Source: Paenibacillus sp. (GTDB lineage Bacteria > Bacillota > Bacilli > Paenibacillales > NBRC-103111). From it: a stretch of DNA of 64,000 nucleotides. The stretch is from positions 372,001 to 436,000 of the forward strand of contig JAPSLM010000001.1 in NCBI GenBank assembly GCA_031180825.1, read 5' to 3'. The notes beneath the pieces were generated by a model. The model was given only the letters and a program-made list of their open reading frames with translations, made no database searches and was not told where the DNA came from. Both the position numbers and the translations under genes were made by a program. Shown in pieces: positions 18,561 to 33,500 of this stretch (positions within the stretch are counted from its first letter, which is position 1; every line of letters starts with the position of its first letter).

Positions 18561-21500
18561 GGAATGGGCGAACAGGCGTACAGCTCGATTCCTGCGGCAG
18601 AGGAACGAGAGGTTTACCCGCTATCGTCTGCGCAAAAAAGGCTCTACATTTTGCACCAGCTGGAAGGGGCCGAGCAAAGCTACAACATGCCTGGCGTGAC
18701 GCTGCTCGAAGGAGCGCTCGACCGCAGCCGGCTCGAAGAGGCGTTCCGGGCGCTGATTGCGCGTCATGAGACGCTGCGCACCGGCTTCGAGATGGTAGAC
18801 GGGGAGCCGATGCAGCGGATCTACCCCGAAGTGGAGTTTGCGGTAGAGCATATCCGGGCGAACAAGGAAGAAGCCGATGCAGCGGTGAAGCAATTTATCC
18901 GCGCCTTCGACTTGGCGAAGCCGCCGCTTTTGCGGGTGGGCTTGATCGAGCTGGCGCCCGAGCGGCATCTCTTGATGTTCGATACGCACCATATTGTCTC
19001 CGACGGGATATCCATGGACGTTCTGGTGGAGGAATTCGCCCGTCTGTACGGCGGGGAAGAGCTGCCGCCGCTGCGTATTCAGTATAAGGATTATGCCGTA
19101 TGGCAGCAGTCCGAAGCGCAAAAAGAGCAGTTGAAGCGCCAGGAGGCGTATTGGCTTGAGGTATTCCGCGGGGAGCTGCCGGTGCTCGAAATGCCGACGG
19201 ACTATGCCCGTCCTGCCGTGCAGAGCTATGCGGGGAATGCGCTCCGCTTCGAGATCGATGCACACAAACGGGAAGGTCTGCAGCGGATCGCTGCGGAGAG
19301 CGGCGCGACGCTGTACATGGTGCTGCTTGCCGCTTACACAATTCTGCTGCAAAAGTACACCGGCCAGGAGGACATCGTCGTCGGTACGCCGATTGCGGGC
19401 AGAACGCACGGCGATCTGCAGCCGCTGATCGGGATGTTTGTGAATACGCTGGCGATCCGCAACTATCCGGGCGCGGACAAAACGTTCCTCTCGTATTTGG
19501 AGGAAGTGAAGGAAACGACGCTTGGCGCGTTCGAACGCCAGGATTATCCGTTCGAAGAGCTGGTGGACAAGCTGAAGCTGGCTCGCGACTTGAGCCGCAA
19601 TCCGCTCTTTGACACGATGTTTACTTTGCAAAATACGGAGAACAAGGAGTTCCACCTGCCGGGCTTGCAGCTGACGCCGTACCCGGTTGAAGAACATACG
19701 TCGAAATTCGACCTGAGCCTGGACATCATGGAAAGCGGCGACGGCTTCCTTTGCGGAATCGAATACGCAACGGCTCTGTACAAGCGGGAAACGATCGAAC
19801 GGCTGGCGAAGCATTTCGAGCAATTGCTGGGCGCCATTGTGAGCGATCCTGCGGCGAAAATCGCGTCGCTGGGCATCCTGACGGCGGAAGAGAAGGCGCA
19901 GATCGAGCACGCGTTCAACCCGGCCCCGCCGGAGCTGCCGGAGAACGAAGCGTTCCACGCGCTGTTCGAGAAGCAGGCGGAACGCACCCCGGAGGCGACG
20001 GCGGTCGTCTGCGAGAACGTCCGGCTGACGTACCGGGAGCTGAACGAACGGGCGAACCGTCTGGCGCGCACACTGAAGGCCCAAGGCGTGAAGCCGAACC
20101 AGCTGGTGGGCATTTTGGCCGACCGTTCGGCCGATCTGCTTGTCGGCGCGCTGGCGGTATGGAAAGCGGGCGGAGCCTATGTGCCGCTGGACCCGGATTA
20201 TCCGTCCGACCGCATCCAGTTCATGCTGGAGGACAGCGCGGCCGCGGTGCTGCTGACGCAAACGCATCTGCAGGAGCGGGCGCGGCAATGGGTGCAGGGA
20301 GAGCAGACGCTGCAAGCGGTGCTCTGCCTGGACGACGAGGCGGCGTATGCCGAACACGCGTCGAACGTGCCGAACGTGAACGAGCCGCACGATCTGGCCT
20401 ACGTGATCTATACGTCGGGTACGACAGGACGTCCGAAAGGCGTAATGATCGAGCACCGCAGCCTGGTCAATACGGCGGCGGGATACCGCCGGGAGTATCG
20501 TTTGGACCAGTTCCCGGTACGGCTTCTGCAGCTGGCGAGCTTCTCGTTCGACGTGTTCGTCGGAGACATCGCGCGGACGCTGTACAACGGCGGCACGATG
20601 GTCATCTGCCCGAAAGACGACCGGATCGATCCTGCGCGTCTGCACTACTGGATCAGCAAAGAGAAGATTACGATCTTCGAATCGACGCCGGCCCTCATCG
20701 TGCCGTTTATGGACTATGTAGCGGAGCACGGGCTGGACATGAGCTCGATGGAGCTGTTAATTACCAGCTCGGACAGCTGCAGCGTGACGGATTACCGGGT
20801 GCTGCAGGAGCGGTTCGGGTCGCAGTTCAGAATCATCAACGCCTACGGAGTAACGGAAGCGGCGATCGATTCGAGCCTGTACGACGAGCCGCTGGAGAAG
20901 CTGCCGGAGGCGGGGAACGTGCCGATCGGGAAGGCGGCGCTGAACGCGAAGTTCTACATCGTGGACGCGCACTTGAACCCGGTGCCGGTAGGCGTGCTGG
21001 GCGAGCTGTGCATCGGCGGCATCGGCGTGGCGCGAGGCTACCTGAACCGTCCGGAGCTGACGGAAGAGAAGTTTGTGGACAGCCCGTTCGTGCCGGGCGA
21101 GCGCTTGTACCGGACGGGCGACCTGGCGCGGTGGATGCCGGACGGCAACGTGGACTTCATCGGCCGGATCGACAACCAGGCGAAAATCCGGGGGTACCGG
21201 ATCGAGACGGGCGAGATCGAGACGCAGCTGCTGAAAGCGGAAGGCGTGCGGGAAGCGGTCGTCGTGGTGCGGGAGGATGCGAAGGGCCAGAAGGTGCTGT
21301 GCGCGTACTTCACGGCGGAGAGCAAGCTGAAGCTGAGCGAGCTGCGGAGCAGCCTGTCGCAGGAGCTGCCGGGGTACATGATCCCGTCGTACTTTATGCA
21401 GCTGGAGCAGCTGCCGCTGACGGCGAACGGGAAGATCGACCGCAAAGCGCTGCCGGCGCCGGATGCGAGCATGCAGACGGGCGTGGAATACGTCGCGCCG

Positions 21501-24500
21501 CGGACGCCGCAGGAGGCGAAGCTGGCAAGCATCTGGCAGGAAGTGCTCGGCCTGGAGAAGGTGGGCGTGAAGGACAACTTCTTCGAGCTGGGCGGCCACT
21601 CTCTGCGCGCGACGCTGCTGGTCGGCAAGGTGCATAAGGAGATGAACGTGGAGCTTCCGCTGCGGGATGTGTTCCGCTGCTCGACGGTGGAAGACATGGC
21701 CCAGGCGATCGCCCGAATGGAAGAGCAGGCCTACGTGTCCATCCCGACGGTCGAAGAAAGAGAGTACTATCCGGTATCTTCCGCGCAGAAGCGTCTCTAC
21801 ATCCTGCACCAACTGGAAGGGGCGGAGCAAAGCTACAATATGACCGGCGAGCTGGTGCTCGAAGGAGCGCTGGACCGCGGGCGGCTGGAGGAAGCGTTCC
21901 GCCAGCTGATCGCGCGGCACGAGACGCTGCGCACGGGCTTCGAGCTGGTGAACGGCGAGCCGGTGCAGCGGATATACAAGGAAGTGGACTTTGCCGTCGA
22001 GCATTATCGGGCGAGCGAGGAGGAAGCCGGGGACATCGTATGCGGATTCGTGCGCGCGTTCGAATTGGCGAAGCCGCCGCTCCTGCGCGTAGGCTTGGTC
22101 GAGCTGGCGAAGGACCGGCACATTCTGCTGCTCGATATGCACCACATCATCTCCGACGGTATGTCGACGGACGTGTTGACGGAAGAGTTCGGCCGGTTGT
22201 ACAACGGGGAAAGCTTGGCGCCGCTGCGCATACAGTACAAGGACTACGCGGTATGGCAGCAGTCCGAGGCGCAGCGGGAACTGATGAAGCGGCAGGAGGC
22301 CTACTGGCTTGACATGTTCCGCGGCGAATTGCCCGTACTCGAGCTGCCCACGGATTACCCGCGTCCTGCGGTGCGGAAGTTCGAGGGAAGCACGCTTTCC
22401 TTCCGCCTGGACGCCGGGCTGAACGAAGCCTTGAAGCGGGTCGCGGCGGAAAGCGGCGCAACGCTGTACATGGTCTTGCTGGCTGCATACAACGTCATGC
22501 TGCAAAAATATACGGGTCAGGAAGACATCGTCATCGGTACGCCGATTGCGGGAAGAACGCACGGAGATCTGCAGCCGCTTATCGGGATGTTTGTCAATAC
22601 GCTGGCGATCCGCAGCTACCCGGAAGGGGAGAAGACGTTCCGTTCGTTCCTGGACGAAGTGAAGGAAACGATGCTGGGAGCCTACGAGCATCAGAGCTAC
22701 CCGTTTGAAGAGCTGGTGGAGAAGCTGCAGGTGCCCCGGGATATGAGCCGCAACCCGATTTTTGACGCGATGTTCGTGCTGCAAAATACGGAAAACGAGG
22801 AGCTTCAGCTTGAAGGGCTTCGATTGGCCCCGTATCCGAACGACAATACGATTGCGAGATTCGATCTGACGCTGGACGTGACGGAAACGGACAGCGGTCT
22901 GGAATGCAACCTGGAATATGCAACCGCCTTGTATACAAGGGAAACGATCGAACGGATGGCGAGGCATCTGGGGCAATTGCTTGTCGCGATCGTGCAGGCT
23001 CCGGAAGCGCCGCTTGCTTCGCTGGAGATGATTACGGCGGAGGAAAAGGCGCAAATTCAGCGAGTATTCAATTCTACGGCAGCAGGCTATGAATCGGACA
23101 AAACGATTCATCAATTGATTGAGGAACAGGCGGAGCGCACTCCGGATCACCTTGCCGTCGTGTTCGAGGGCAAGCGGCTGACATATCGCGAGTTGAACGA
23201 ACGGGCGAACCGGTTGGCGCGCACTTTGCGGGAAGCGGGAGTGCAGCCGGATCAGCCCGTCGGATTGATGGTCGAGCGTTCCTTGGAAATGGTCATCGGA
23301 CTGTTCGCTGTGCTGAAAGCCGGAGGCGCTTATGTTCCGATCGATCCGGAATATCCGGAAGAACGCATTCGATACATGCTTGAGGATTCCGGGGCGCAAG
23401 TGCTGCTGACCCAGCGTCGTCTGCTGGATCGGATTTCATTCGCCGGAAAATGGCTGGCGGCGGACGACGAGCAAGCCTACCACGCAGAAGGCTCGAATCT
23501 GGAGCCTGTCGTAGGTCCGAATCATTTGGCGTACGTCATTTATACGTCGGGGACGACCGGCAAGCCGAAAGGGGTTATGGTCGAGCATCACGGGCTGTGC
23601 AGTCTGAAGCTGATGTTTGCCGAGACGCTGCGCATCACCTCGCAGGATCGGGTCGTCCAATTCGCAAGCTTTTCGTTCGACGCATCGTGCTGGGAAGTGT
23701 TCAAGGCCTTGTTCTTTGGCGCGACGCTGGTAATTCCGTCGTCGTCGACAATTCTCGATTATCTGTTGTTCGAAAGCTTTATGAATGAGAACGGAATTAC
23801 GGCAGCGATCTTGCCTCCAAGCTATGCGGCTTATCTGAATTTAGATCGTTTGCCGCATCTGAAAAAGCTGATTACGGGAGGTTCGGCGTCCTCCGTCGAG
23901 TTCGTTCAACAATGGAAAGATAAAGTTATGTATTTCAACGCCTATGGCCCCACGGAAGCTTCGATCGTTACTTCGATCTGGGATGCTTCGGCAGATGGGC
24001 TTGAAGGCAAGAAATCGGTGCCGATCGGACGTCCGATTGCCAATCACCGTCTTTATGTGGTGAATTCGTACAATCAGCTGCTTCCTGTAGGCGTGCCCGG
24101 GGAGCTGTGCATCGCAGGCGCGGGACTTGCGCGCGGGTATTTGAACCGACCCGAGCTGACCGCGGAGAAATTTGTGGATAATCCATTCGAGCCGGGCGAG
24201 CGGATGTACCGGACGGGCGATTTGGTCCGCTGGCTGCCGAACGGCAATATCGAATATTTGGGCCGGATCGACCATCAGGTTAAAATCCGCGGTTACCGGA
24301 TTGAACTCGGCGAGGTTGAGGAGCAATTGCTGAAAGTAGCGTCTGTCCAAGAAGCGATTGTCCTCGCGCGCGACGACGCAAGCGGACAGAAGCAGCTGTG
24401 CGCCTATTTCGTGGCGGACCGCGCGCTGACGGTAGGCGAGCTGAGGGGAGAGCTTTCCGGAGCGCTGCCAGGGTATATGATCCCGTCACACTTTGTGCAG

Positions 24501-27500
24501 CTGGAGCGGATGCCGCTGACGCCGAACGGGAAGATCGACCGCAAAGCGCTGCCCGCTCTGCAAGGAAACGCGTCCATGGGAGCAGAATATGTCGAGCCCC
24601 GGAGCGAGGAGGAAAAAGTTCTCGCCGCCGTGTGGCAGGCCGTGCTGGGCTCGGAGCGCGTCGGAGCGACAGATCATTTCTTCGAGCTGGGCGGAGATTC
24701 GATCAAGTCGATTCAAGTTTCTTCCCGCTTATATCAGGCTGGCTACAAGCTGGAAATCCGCGACTTGTTCAAATATCCGACCGTCGCGCAGCTGAGCAAG
24801 CATATCCGGCCGGTGGCGCGGATGGCCGATCAAGGCGAGGTCAGCGGCAACGTCGCGCTGACGCCGATCCAGCATTGGTTCTTCGAGCAGCAGTTTGCCG
24901 AGCCGCATCATTTCAACCAATCGGTCATGCTGCATCGGAAGGACGGCTTCGACGAGGCGGCGATTCGCAAGGTGCTGCAGAAGCTTGTGGAGCATCACGA
25001 TGCGCTGCGCATTGTATTCCGCAAGTCCGGGAACGGCTATATCGCATGGAACCGGGCTGTCGGAGAAGGCAAGCTTTTCGGTCTGGAAGTGGTGGACCTC
25101 AAAGGAATCGAGGCGCCCGCACAAGCGGTCGAAGCCAAAGCGAACGAAATCCAGAGCAGCATCGATCTGGAAGCGGGACCGCTTGTCAAAGCAGGGCTGT
25201 TCCGATGCGCGGACGGCGACCATTTGCTGATCGCTATCCACCACGGAGTGGTCGACGGCGTATCGTGGCGGATTTTGCTGGAAGATATTGAGATCGGCTA
25301 CGAGCAGGCCGCGAAGGGAGAAGAGCTTCGTCTGCCGGCGAAAACCGATGCATACCGCACTTGGTCCGAGCAGCTAGCGGCGTACGCGCAAAGTCCCGTC
25401 ATGGAGCGCGAGCTGGCCTATTGGCAGCGCATCGCGCAAACGAAGGTGCAGCCGCTGCCTAAGGACTGGCAAGCAGACATTTCCTTGCAGCAGGACAGCG
25501 AATCCATCACGGTGCAGTGGACCCGCGAGGAGACGGATCAGTTGTTGAAGGGCGTTCATCGCGCGTACAACACCGAAATGAACGATATTTTGCTGACGGC
25601 GCTGGGGATGGCCGTGCAGAAGTGGAGCGGTCTTGACCGGGTGCTGGTGAACCTGGAAGGCCACGGCCGGGAGTCCATCAGGACGGATATCGACATTACC
25701 CGCACCGTAGGCTGGTTCACGAGCAAATATCCGGTTGTGCTTGAGCTGGAGCCAGAGAAAGACCTGTCTTACTTGCTCAAGAAAACGAAGGAAGACCTGC
25801 GTCAAATTCCGAACAAAGGGATCGGCTACGGCATCTGCAGGTACTTGCACGCGGCCAAAGACGATATCGTCTGGGGCGCGGAGCCGGAAGTCAGCTTCAA
25901 CTATCTGGGACAATTCGATCAGGATCTGCAGAACAGCGATATCGGAGTATCGCCGCATACGGGCGGCAAGCAGTCAAGCGACCGGCAAAAGCGAAGCTTC
26001 GCGCTGGATATCAACGGCATGATTGCAGACGGCACGCTATCGCTCGAACTGAGCTACAACGGCAAGGAATACCGCCGGGAGACGATGGAGCGACTGGCCG
26101 CTTCGCTTCAGGAAAGTCTGCGCGACATCATCGCTCACTGCGTTTCGAAAGAGCGGGCGGAATTGACGCCGAGCGACATACAGTTTAAAGGACTCACCTT
26201 AGAGGAGCTTGAGCAAATTTCCAGACAAACGCAGCCGATCGGGGACATCGAGAACATCTATGCGCTCACGCCGATGCAAAAAGGGATGTGGTTCCACAAC
26301 ACCTTGAACCGCCATGGCGGCGCATATATCGAGCAAACGCTGTTTAACGTTCAAGGCGCTCTGAACATCGAGCTGTTCACCCGAAGCTGGAACGAGCTGG
26401 CGGCGCGGCATGCCGTGCTGCGGACCAACTTCTGCAGCGGGTGGGGAGGAGAACCGCTGCAGATCGTTTACCGCTACAAGCCGGTCGAGTTTGCTTACGA
26501 AGACCTGCGCCATCTGGCCGAAGCCGAATGGAACGCGTATCTCGATCGGATGGTGAACGAAGACAAAACCCGGGGCTTCGATCTGGAGCAGGATGCGCTG
26601 ATGCGGGTGAAAGTGGTCCGCACACAGGAAGAAAGCTTCCATGTGCTCTGGAGCTTCCATCATATTCTGATGGACGGCTGGTGCTTGCCTTTAATTGCCA
26701 AAGAGCTGTTCGACACGTACGAGGCGTACCTGCGCAACGATCTGTCCGAACGGCCTGCGCCTCCCTCTTACAGCCATTACATCGAATGGCTGGAAAAACA
26801 GGACATGGAAGCGGCGGCCCGTTATTGGTCCGAGTACTTGGCGGGATATGACAGCCAAACGACGCTGCCTCAAGGCAAGTGGAACAAAAGGGACGGAGAG
26901 TACGAGGAAGCGAACATTCTCCACCCACTGGGCAAGAGCTTGACCGAACGGATGAGCCGGATTGCCAAGCAGCATCAGGTGACCGTGAATACGGTGATGC
27001 AGGCGGCTTGGGGCATTATTTTGCAGAAGTATAACGGAACGGACGATGCGGTATTCGGCAGCGTCGTTTCGGGAAGATCCGCGGAGATTCCGGGGATCGA
27101 AGAGATGATCGGGCTGTTCATCAACACGATTCCGGTCCGCGTCTCCTGCGAGGCGGAGCAAAGCTTTGCCGACGTGATGAAGCGCGTGCAGGAAGCGGCC
27201 CTGGAGTCGGGACGCTACGATTACTACCCGCTGTATGAAATTCAGGCGCAGAGCGCCCAAAAGCAGGATCTGATCAGCCATATTATGGCCTTCGAAAACT
27301 TCCCGATGGACGAGCAGATCGAGCAGGCGGGCGGCGATGAGAACGGAAAGCTTGCGATTACGGATGTCGACATCGCGGAACAAACGAACTATGACTTCAC
27401 CTTGGTCGTAATGCCGGGAGAAGAGCTTGTCGTCCGTTTCTATTACAATGCTTCCGTGTACGAACAGACTGCCATGGAGCGGTTGATGGGACATCTTGTC

Positions 27501-30500
27501 CACGTGCTTGAGCAGATCACGGCCAACCCGCAAGCTCCTGTAAGTGCGCTGGAGCTGGCGACCGAGGCGGAGAAAGCGGAGATTATCCAAGTATTCAACA
27601 ATACGGCGGCGGAATATCAGCAGGAACAGACGATTCACGGGCTGTTCGAAGAGCAGGTGCTGCGCAATCCCGATGCGGTGGCGGTTGTTTTTGAGAAATC
27701 GCAGCTTACGTACGGGGAGCTGAACGAGCGGGCGAACCGGCTGGCGCGAACGCTGCGCGACGCCGGAGTGCGGCCGGATCAGCTGGTAGGCCTTATGGTC
27801 GAGCGCTCGCTGGAGATGGTCATCGGCATAATGGCGATTATGAAAGCCGGCGGCGCCTATATTCCGATCGATCCGGAATATCCGGAAGACCGTATCCGAT
27901 ACATGCTGGAGGATTCCGGCGCGCAAGTGCTGCTGACGCAGCGCCATTTGCGGGAACGCGTATCGTTTGCCGGGACGTTTGTTGCGGTGGACGACGAACA
28001 GGCCTACCATGCGGACGGCTCGAATCTGGAGCCGGTCGTCGGGCCGAATCATTTGGCATATGTGATCTATACGTCGGGAACGACGGGCAAGCCGAAAGGG
28101 GTTATGGTCGAGCATCATGGGCTCAGCAGCCTGAAGCTGATGTTCGCGAACACGCTGCAAATTACGGAGCAGGACCGCATCGTGCAGTTTGCCAGCCTGT
28201 CGTTCGACGCGTCGTGCTGGGAGATTTTCAAAGCGCTGTTCTTCGGTGCAACGCTGTATATTCCGACTTCCACGACCATTCTCGATTATCCGTTGTTCGA
28301 GAGCTATATGAACGAGAACGGCATTACGGCGGCGATCCTGCCGCCGACTTACGCGAGTTATCTGAATCCGGACCGGATGCCAAGCCTGAAGAAGCTGATT
28401 ACGGGCGGATCGGCGGCTTCCGTCGAATTCGTTCAGCAGTGGAAGGATAAGGTTCGGTATTTCAACGCCTACGGACCGACGGAAGCCTCGATCGTAACGA
28501 CGATTTGGGACGCCGCATCGGACAGTCTCGGCGACCGGAAGTCGGTGCCGATCGGCCGGCCGCTTGCGAATCACCGCATCTATGTCGTAGACTCGCACAA
28601 CCGGATGCTGCCTGTCGGCGTGGCCGGGGAGCTCTGCATCTCCGGCGTCGGGCTGGCTCGAGGGTACTTGAATCGTCCCGAGCTGACGGCGGAAAAATTT
28701 GTCGATAATCCGTTTGAGCCGGGCGAGCGGATGTACCGGACGGGCGACCTGGTCCGCTGGCTGCCGGACGGCAATATCGAATACTTGGGCCGGATCGACC
28801 ATCAGGTGAAAATCCGCGGCTACCGGATCGAGCTCGGGGAAGTGGAAGCGCAGCTGGCGAAGGTCGATGCCGTTCAGGAAGCGATTGTCCTCGCGCGCGA
28901 GGATGCAGGCGGACAGCAGCAGCTCGTGGCCTACTTTGTAGCGCAAGGAGAGCTGACGGCGGCGGAACTGAGGGCGGCGCTGTCGCAGGAGCTGCCGAAT
29001 TACATGATTCCTTCATATTTTGTGCAGCTGGATCAGATGCCGCTTACGCCGAACGGGAAGATCGACCGCAAAGCGCTGCCTGCTCCGGAAGGAAGCATGC
29101 ATGCGGGCGGGGAGTACGTCGCGCCGCGGACGCCGACGGAAGCCAAGCTGGCGCGCATTTGGCAGGATGTGCTCGGACTGGAAAAGGTTGGCGTGAAAGA
29201 CAACTTCTTCGTGCTTGGCGGACATTCGCTGCGCGCGACGGCATTGGCCAGCAAGGTTCGCAAGGAGCTGAATATGGAGCTTCCGCTGCGGCACATTTTC
29301 CAATTCCCGACGGTCGAGCAGTTGGCGGAGGCGATCGGACAGCTGGAGCAGCAGGAATTCGATGCGATTCCAGTCGTCGAAGAACGGGAGTACTATCCGG
29401 TTTCCTCGGCTCAGAAACGGCTCTATATCCTGCACCAGTTGGAAGGCGCGGCGCAAAGCTACAACATGCCGGGCGTGATGGGGCTTGATGGAGCGCTGGA
29501 CCGCGAGCGGTTCGAAGAGACGTTCCGCAAGCTGATAGCGCGTCATGAGACGCTCCGGACGGGCTTCGAGCTGGTGGACGGCGAACCGGTGCAGCGGATT
29601 TATCCGGAGGTGGATTTTGCCGTCGAGACGATCCAGGCCGGCGAGGAAGAAGCCAAAACGATCGTGCGCGACTTTATCCGTCCGTTTGATCTGGCGAAGC
29701 CGCCTCTTCTGCGGGTAGGCTTGATCGAGCTGGCGCCCGAGCGGCACATCTTGATACTGGATATGCATCACATTGTTTCCGACGGCGTATCGGCGGATGT
29801 CTTGGTGGAAGAGTTCGCCCGGCTGTATAGCGGGGAGGAGCTGCCGGCGCTTCGCATCCAGTACAAGGATTATGCCGTATGGCAGCAGTCCGAAGCGCAA
29901 AAAGAGCAGTTGAAGCGCCAGGAGGCGTACTGGCTCGAAGCGTTCCGCGGGGAGCTGCCCGTGCTCGAAATGCCGGCGGACTATGCCCGCCCTGCCGTGC
30001 AGAGCTATGCCGGCGATACGCTTGATTTCCGCATGAGTTCGGAAATCGCCGAGGGGCTGAAGCGGATCGCCGCGGAGAGCGGCGCGACGCTGTACATGGT
30101 GCTGCTGGCCGCCTACACGGTGCTGCTGCAAAAATACACCGCTCAGGAGGATATTGTGGTCGGTACGCCGATTGCCGGAAGAACCCATGCCGATCTGCAG
30201 CCGCTGATCGGGATGTTCGTCAATACGCTGGCGATCCGCAGCTATCCGGCGGCGGACAAAACGTTCCTCTCGTATTTGGAGGAAGTGAAAGACACGACGC
30301 TCGGCGCGTTTGAACACCAGACTTATCCGTTCGAAGAGCTGGTGGACAAGCTGCAAATGGCTCGTGATTTAAGCCGCAATCCGCTCTTTGACACGATGTT
30401 TTCCCTGCAAAATACGGAAAACAAAGAGATGCAGCTTCCGGGACTTCACCTGACACCGTACCCGACCGAGTACGGCATGTCGAAGTTCGATCTGAGCCTC

Positions 30501-33500
30501 GACCTGATGGAGGACAGCGAAGGCCTGGAATGCAGTCTCGAATACGCAACCGCTTTGTATAAGCGGGAAACGATCGAACGGCTGGCGAAGCATTTCGGGC
30601 AATTGCTCGCAGCCATCGTGAGCGATCCCGCGGCGAAAATCGCGTCGCTGGGCATCCTGACGGCGGAAGAGAAGGCGCAGATCGAGCACGTGTTCAACCC
30701 GGCCCCGCCGGAGCTGCCGGAGAACGAAGCGTTCCACGCGCTGTTCGAGAAGCAGGCGGAGCGCACGCCGGAGGCGACGGCGGTCGTCTGCGAGAACGTC
30801 CGGCTGACATACCGGGAGCTGAACGAACGGGCGAACCGTCTGGCGCGCACACTGAAGGCCCAAGGCGTGAAGCCGAACCAGCTGGTGGGCATTTTGGCCG
30901 ACCGTTCGGCCGATCTGCTCGTCGGCGCACTGGCGGTATGGAAAGCGGGCGGGGCCTATGTGCCGCTGGACCCGGATTATCCGTCCGACCGCATCCAGTT
31001 CATGCTGGAGGATAGTGCAGCCACCGTACTGCTGACACAAACGCACCTGCAGGAGCGCGCGCAGCAATGGGGGCAGACGGTGCAAGCGGTGCTTTGCTTT
31101 GACGACGAGGCGGCGTATGCCGAAGACGCGTCGAACGTGGGGAACGTCAACGAGCCGCACGATCTGGCCTACGTGATCTATACGTCGGGTACGACGGGAC
31201 GTCCGAAGGGCGTAATGATCGAGCACCGCAGCCTGGTCAATACGGCGGCGGGATACCGCCGGGAGTATCGTCTGGACCAGTTCCCGGTACGGCTTCTGCA
31301 GCTGGCGAGCTTCTCGTTCGACGTGTTCGTCGGAGACATCGCGCGGACGCTGTACAACGGCGGCACGATGGTCATCTGCCCGAAAGACGACCGGATCGAT
31401 CCTGCGCGTCTGCACTACTGGATCAGCAAAGAGAAGATTACGATCTTCGAATCGACGCCGGCCCTCATCGTGCCGTTTATGGACTATGTAGCGGAGCACG
31501 GGCTGGACATGAGCTCGATGGAGCTGTTAATTACCAGCTCGGACAGCTGCAGCGTGACGGATTACCGGGTGCTGCAGGAGCGGTTCGGGTCGCAGTTCAG
31601 AATCATCAACGCCTACGGAGTAACGGAAGCGGCGATCGATTCGAGCCTGTACGACGAGCCGCTGGAGAAGCTGCCGGAGGCGGGGAACGTGCCGATCGGG
31701 AAGGCGGCGCTGAACGCGAAGTTCTACATCGTGGACGCGCACTTGAACCCGGTGCCGGTAGGCGTGCTGGGCGAGCTGTGCATCGGCGGCATCGGCGTGG
31801 CGCGAGGCTACCTGAACCGTCCGGAGCTGACGGAAGAGAAGTTTGTGGACAGCCCGTTCGTGCCGGGCGAGCGCTTGTACCGGACGGGCGACCTGGCGCG
31901 GTGGATGCCGGACGGCAACGTGGACTTCATCGGCCGGATCGACAACCAGGCGAAAATCCGGGGGTACCGGATCGAGACGGGCGAGATCGAGACGCAGCTG
32001 CTGAAAGCGGAAGGCGTGCGGGAAGCGGTCGTCGTGGTGCGGGAGGATGCGAAGGGCCAGAAGGTGCTGTGCGCGTACTTCACGGCGGAGAGCAAGCTGA
32101 AGCTGAGCGAGCTGCGGAGCAGCCTGTCGCAGGAGCTGCCGGGGTACATGATCCCGTCGTACTTTATGCAGCTGGAGCAGCTGCCGCTGACGGCGAACGG
32201 GAAGATCGACCGCAAAGCGCTGCCGGCGCCGGATGCGAGCATGCAGACGGGCGTGGAATATGTCGCGCCGCGGACGCCGCAGGAGGCGAAGCTGGCAAGC
32301 ATCTGGCAGGAAGTGCTCGGGCTGGAGAAGGTGGGCGTGAAGGACAACTTCTTCGAGCTGGGCGGACACTCTCTGCGCGCGACGCTGCTGGTCGGCAAGG
32401 TGCATAAGGAGATGAACGTGGAGCTTCCGCTGCGGGATGTGTTCCGCTGCTCGACGGTGGAAGACATGGCCCAGGCGATCGCCCGGATGGAAGAGCAGGC
32501 TTACGTGTCCATCCCGACGGTCGAAGAAAGGGAGTACTATCCGGTATCTTCCGCACAGAAGCGTCTCTACATCCTGCAGCAGCTGGAAGGAGCGGAGCAA
32601 ACGTACAACATGCCGGAAATGCTGGTGCTCGAAGGAGCGCTGGACCGCGGGCGGCTGGAGGAAGCGTTCCGCCAGCTGATCGCGCGGCACGAGACGCTGC
32701 GCACGGGCTTCGAGCTGGTGAACGGCGAACCGGTGCAGCGGGTGTACAAGGAAGTGGACTTCGCGGTCGAGCATTATCGGGCGAGCGAGGAGGAAGCCGG
32801 AGACATCGTACGCGGATTTGTGCGCGCGTTTGACTTGGCGAAGGCGCCGCTCCTGCGCGTAGGCTTGGCCGAGCTGGCGAAGGACCGGCACATTCTGATG
32901 CTGGATATGCACCACATCATCTCCGACGGGGTCTCGACGGATGTGTTGACGGAAGAGTTCGGCCGGTTGTACAACGGGGAAAGCTTGGCGCCGCTGCGCA
33001 TACAGTACAAGGATTATGCAATATGGCAGCAGTCCGAGGCGCAGCAGGAGCTGATGAAGCGGCAGGAGGCCTACTGGCTTGACATGTTCCGCGGCGAATT
33101 GCCCGTGCTCGAGATGCCGACGGATTACCCGCGCCCTGCGGTGCGGAAGTTCGAGGGAAGCGTGCTTCAGCGCCGGCTGGATCCGAGGCTCGGCGAAGGC
33201 TTGCAGCGGATCGCGGCGGAAAGCGGCGCAACGCTGTATATGGTCTTGCTGGCCGCCTACAAGGTGCTGCTGCAAAAATATACGGGCCAGGAAGATATCG
33301 TCGTCGGCACGCCGATTGCGGGAAGAACGCACAGCGATTTGCAGCCGGTCATCGGGATGTTTGTCAATACGCTGGCAATCCGCAGCTGCCCGAACGGCAA
33401 GAAATCGTTCCGTACGTTCCTGAACGAAGTGAAGGAAACGATGCTGGGAGCCTACGAGCACCAGAGCTATCCGTTTGAAGAGCTGGTGGAGAAAGCGCAG

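Larger units (their letters stand above)
18607..29380 (+). repeat. three-module block, copy 1 (modules 3-5)
   Basis: C-A(Dab)-T, C-A(Leu)-T-E, C-A(Leu)-T. Landmarks recur in copy 2 at a nearly constant distance: A4 Asp 23679 to A7 Asp 34449, carrier Ser 24699 to 35469, E His 25242 to 36012, C5 His 26661 to C8 His 37431, all 10,770 bases. Edges are approximate. Confidence 0.85.

Noticed and set aside
18621-20729. Long minus-strand open frame (702 codons) inside NRPS subunit 2
   Set aside because: It is the antisense shadow of GC-rich coding sequence. Its translation is Arg/His/Gln-rich and the plus strand encodes clear NRPS domains.
20757-23399. Minus-strand open frame of 880 codons inside NRPS subunit 2
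   Set aside because: Antisense shadow; a similar one recurs at 31527-33461 only because the modules are duplicated.
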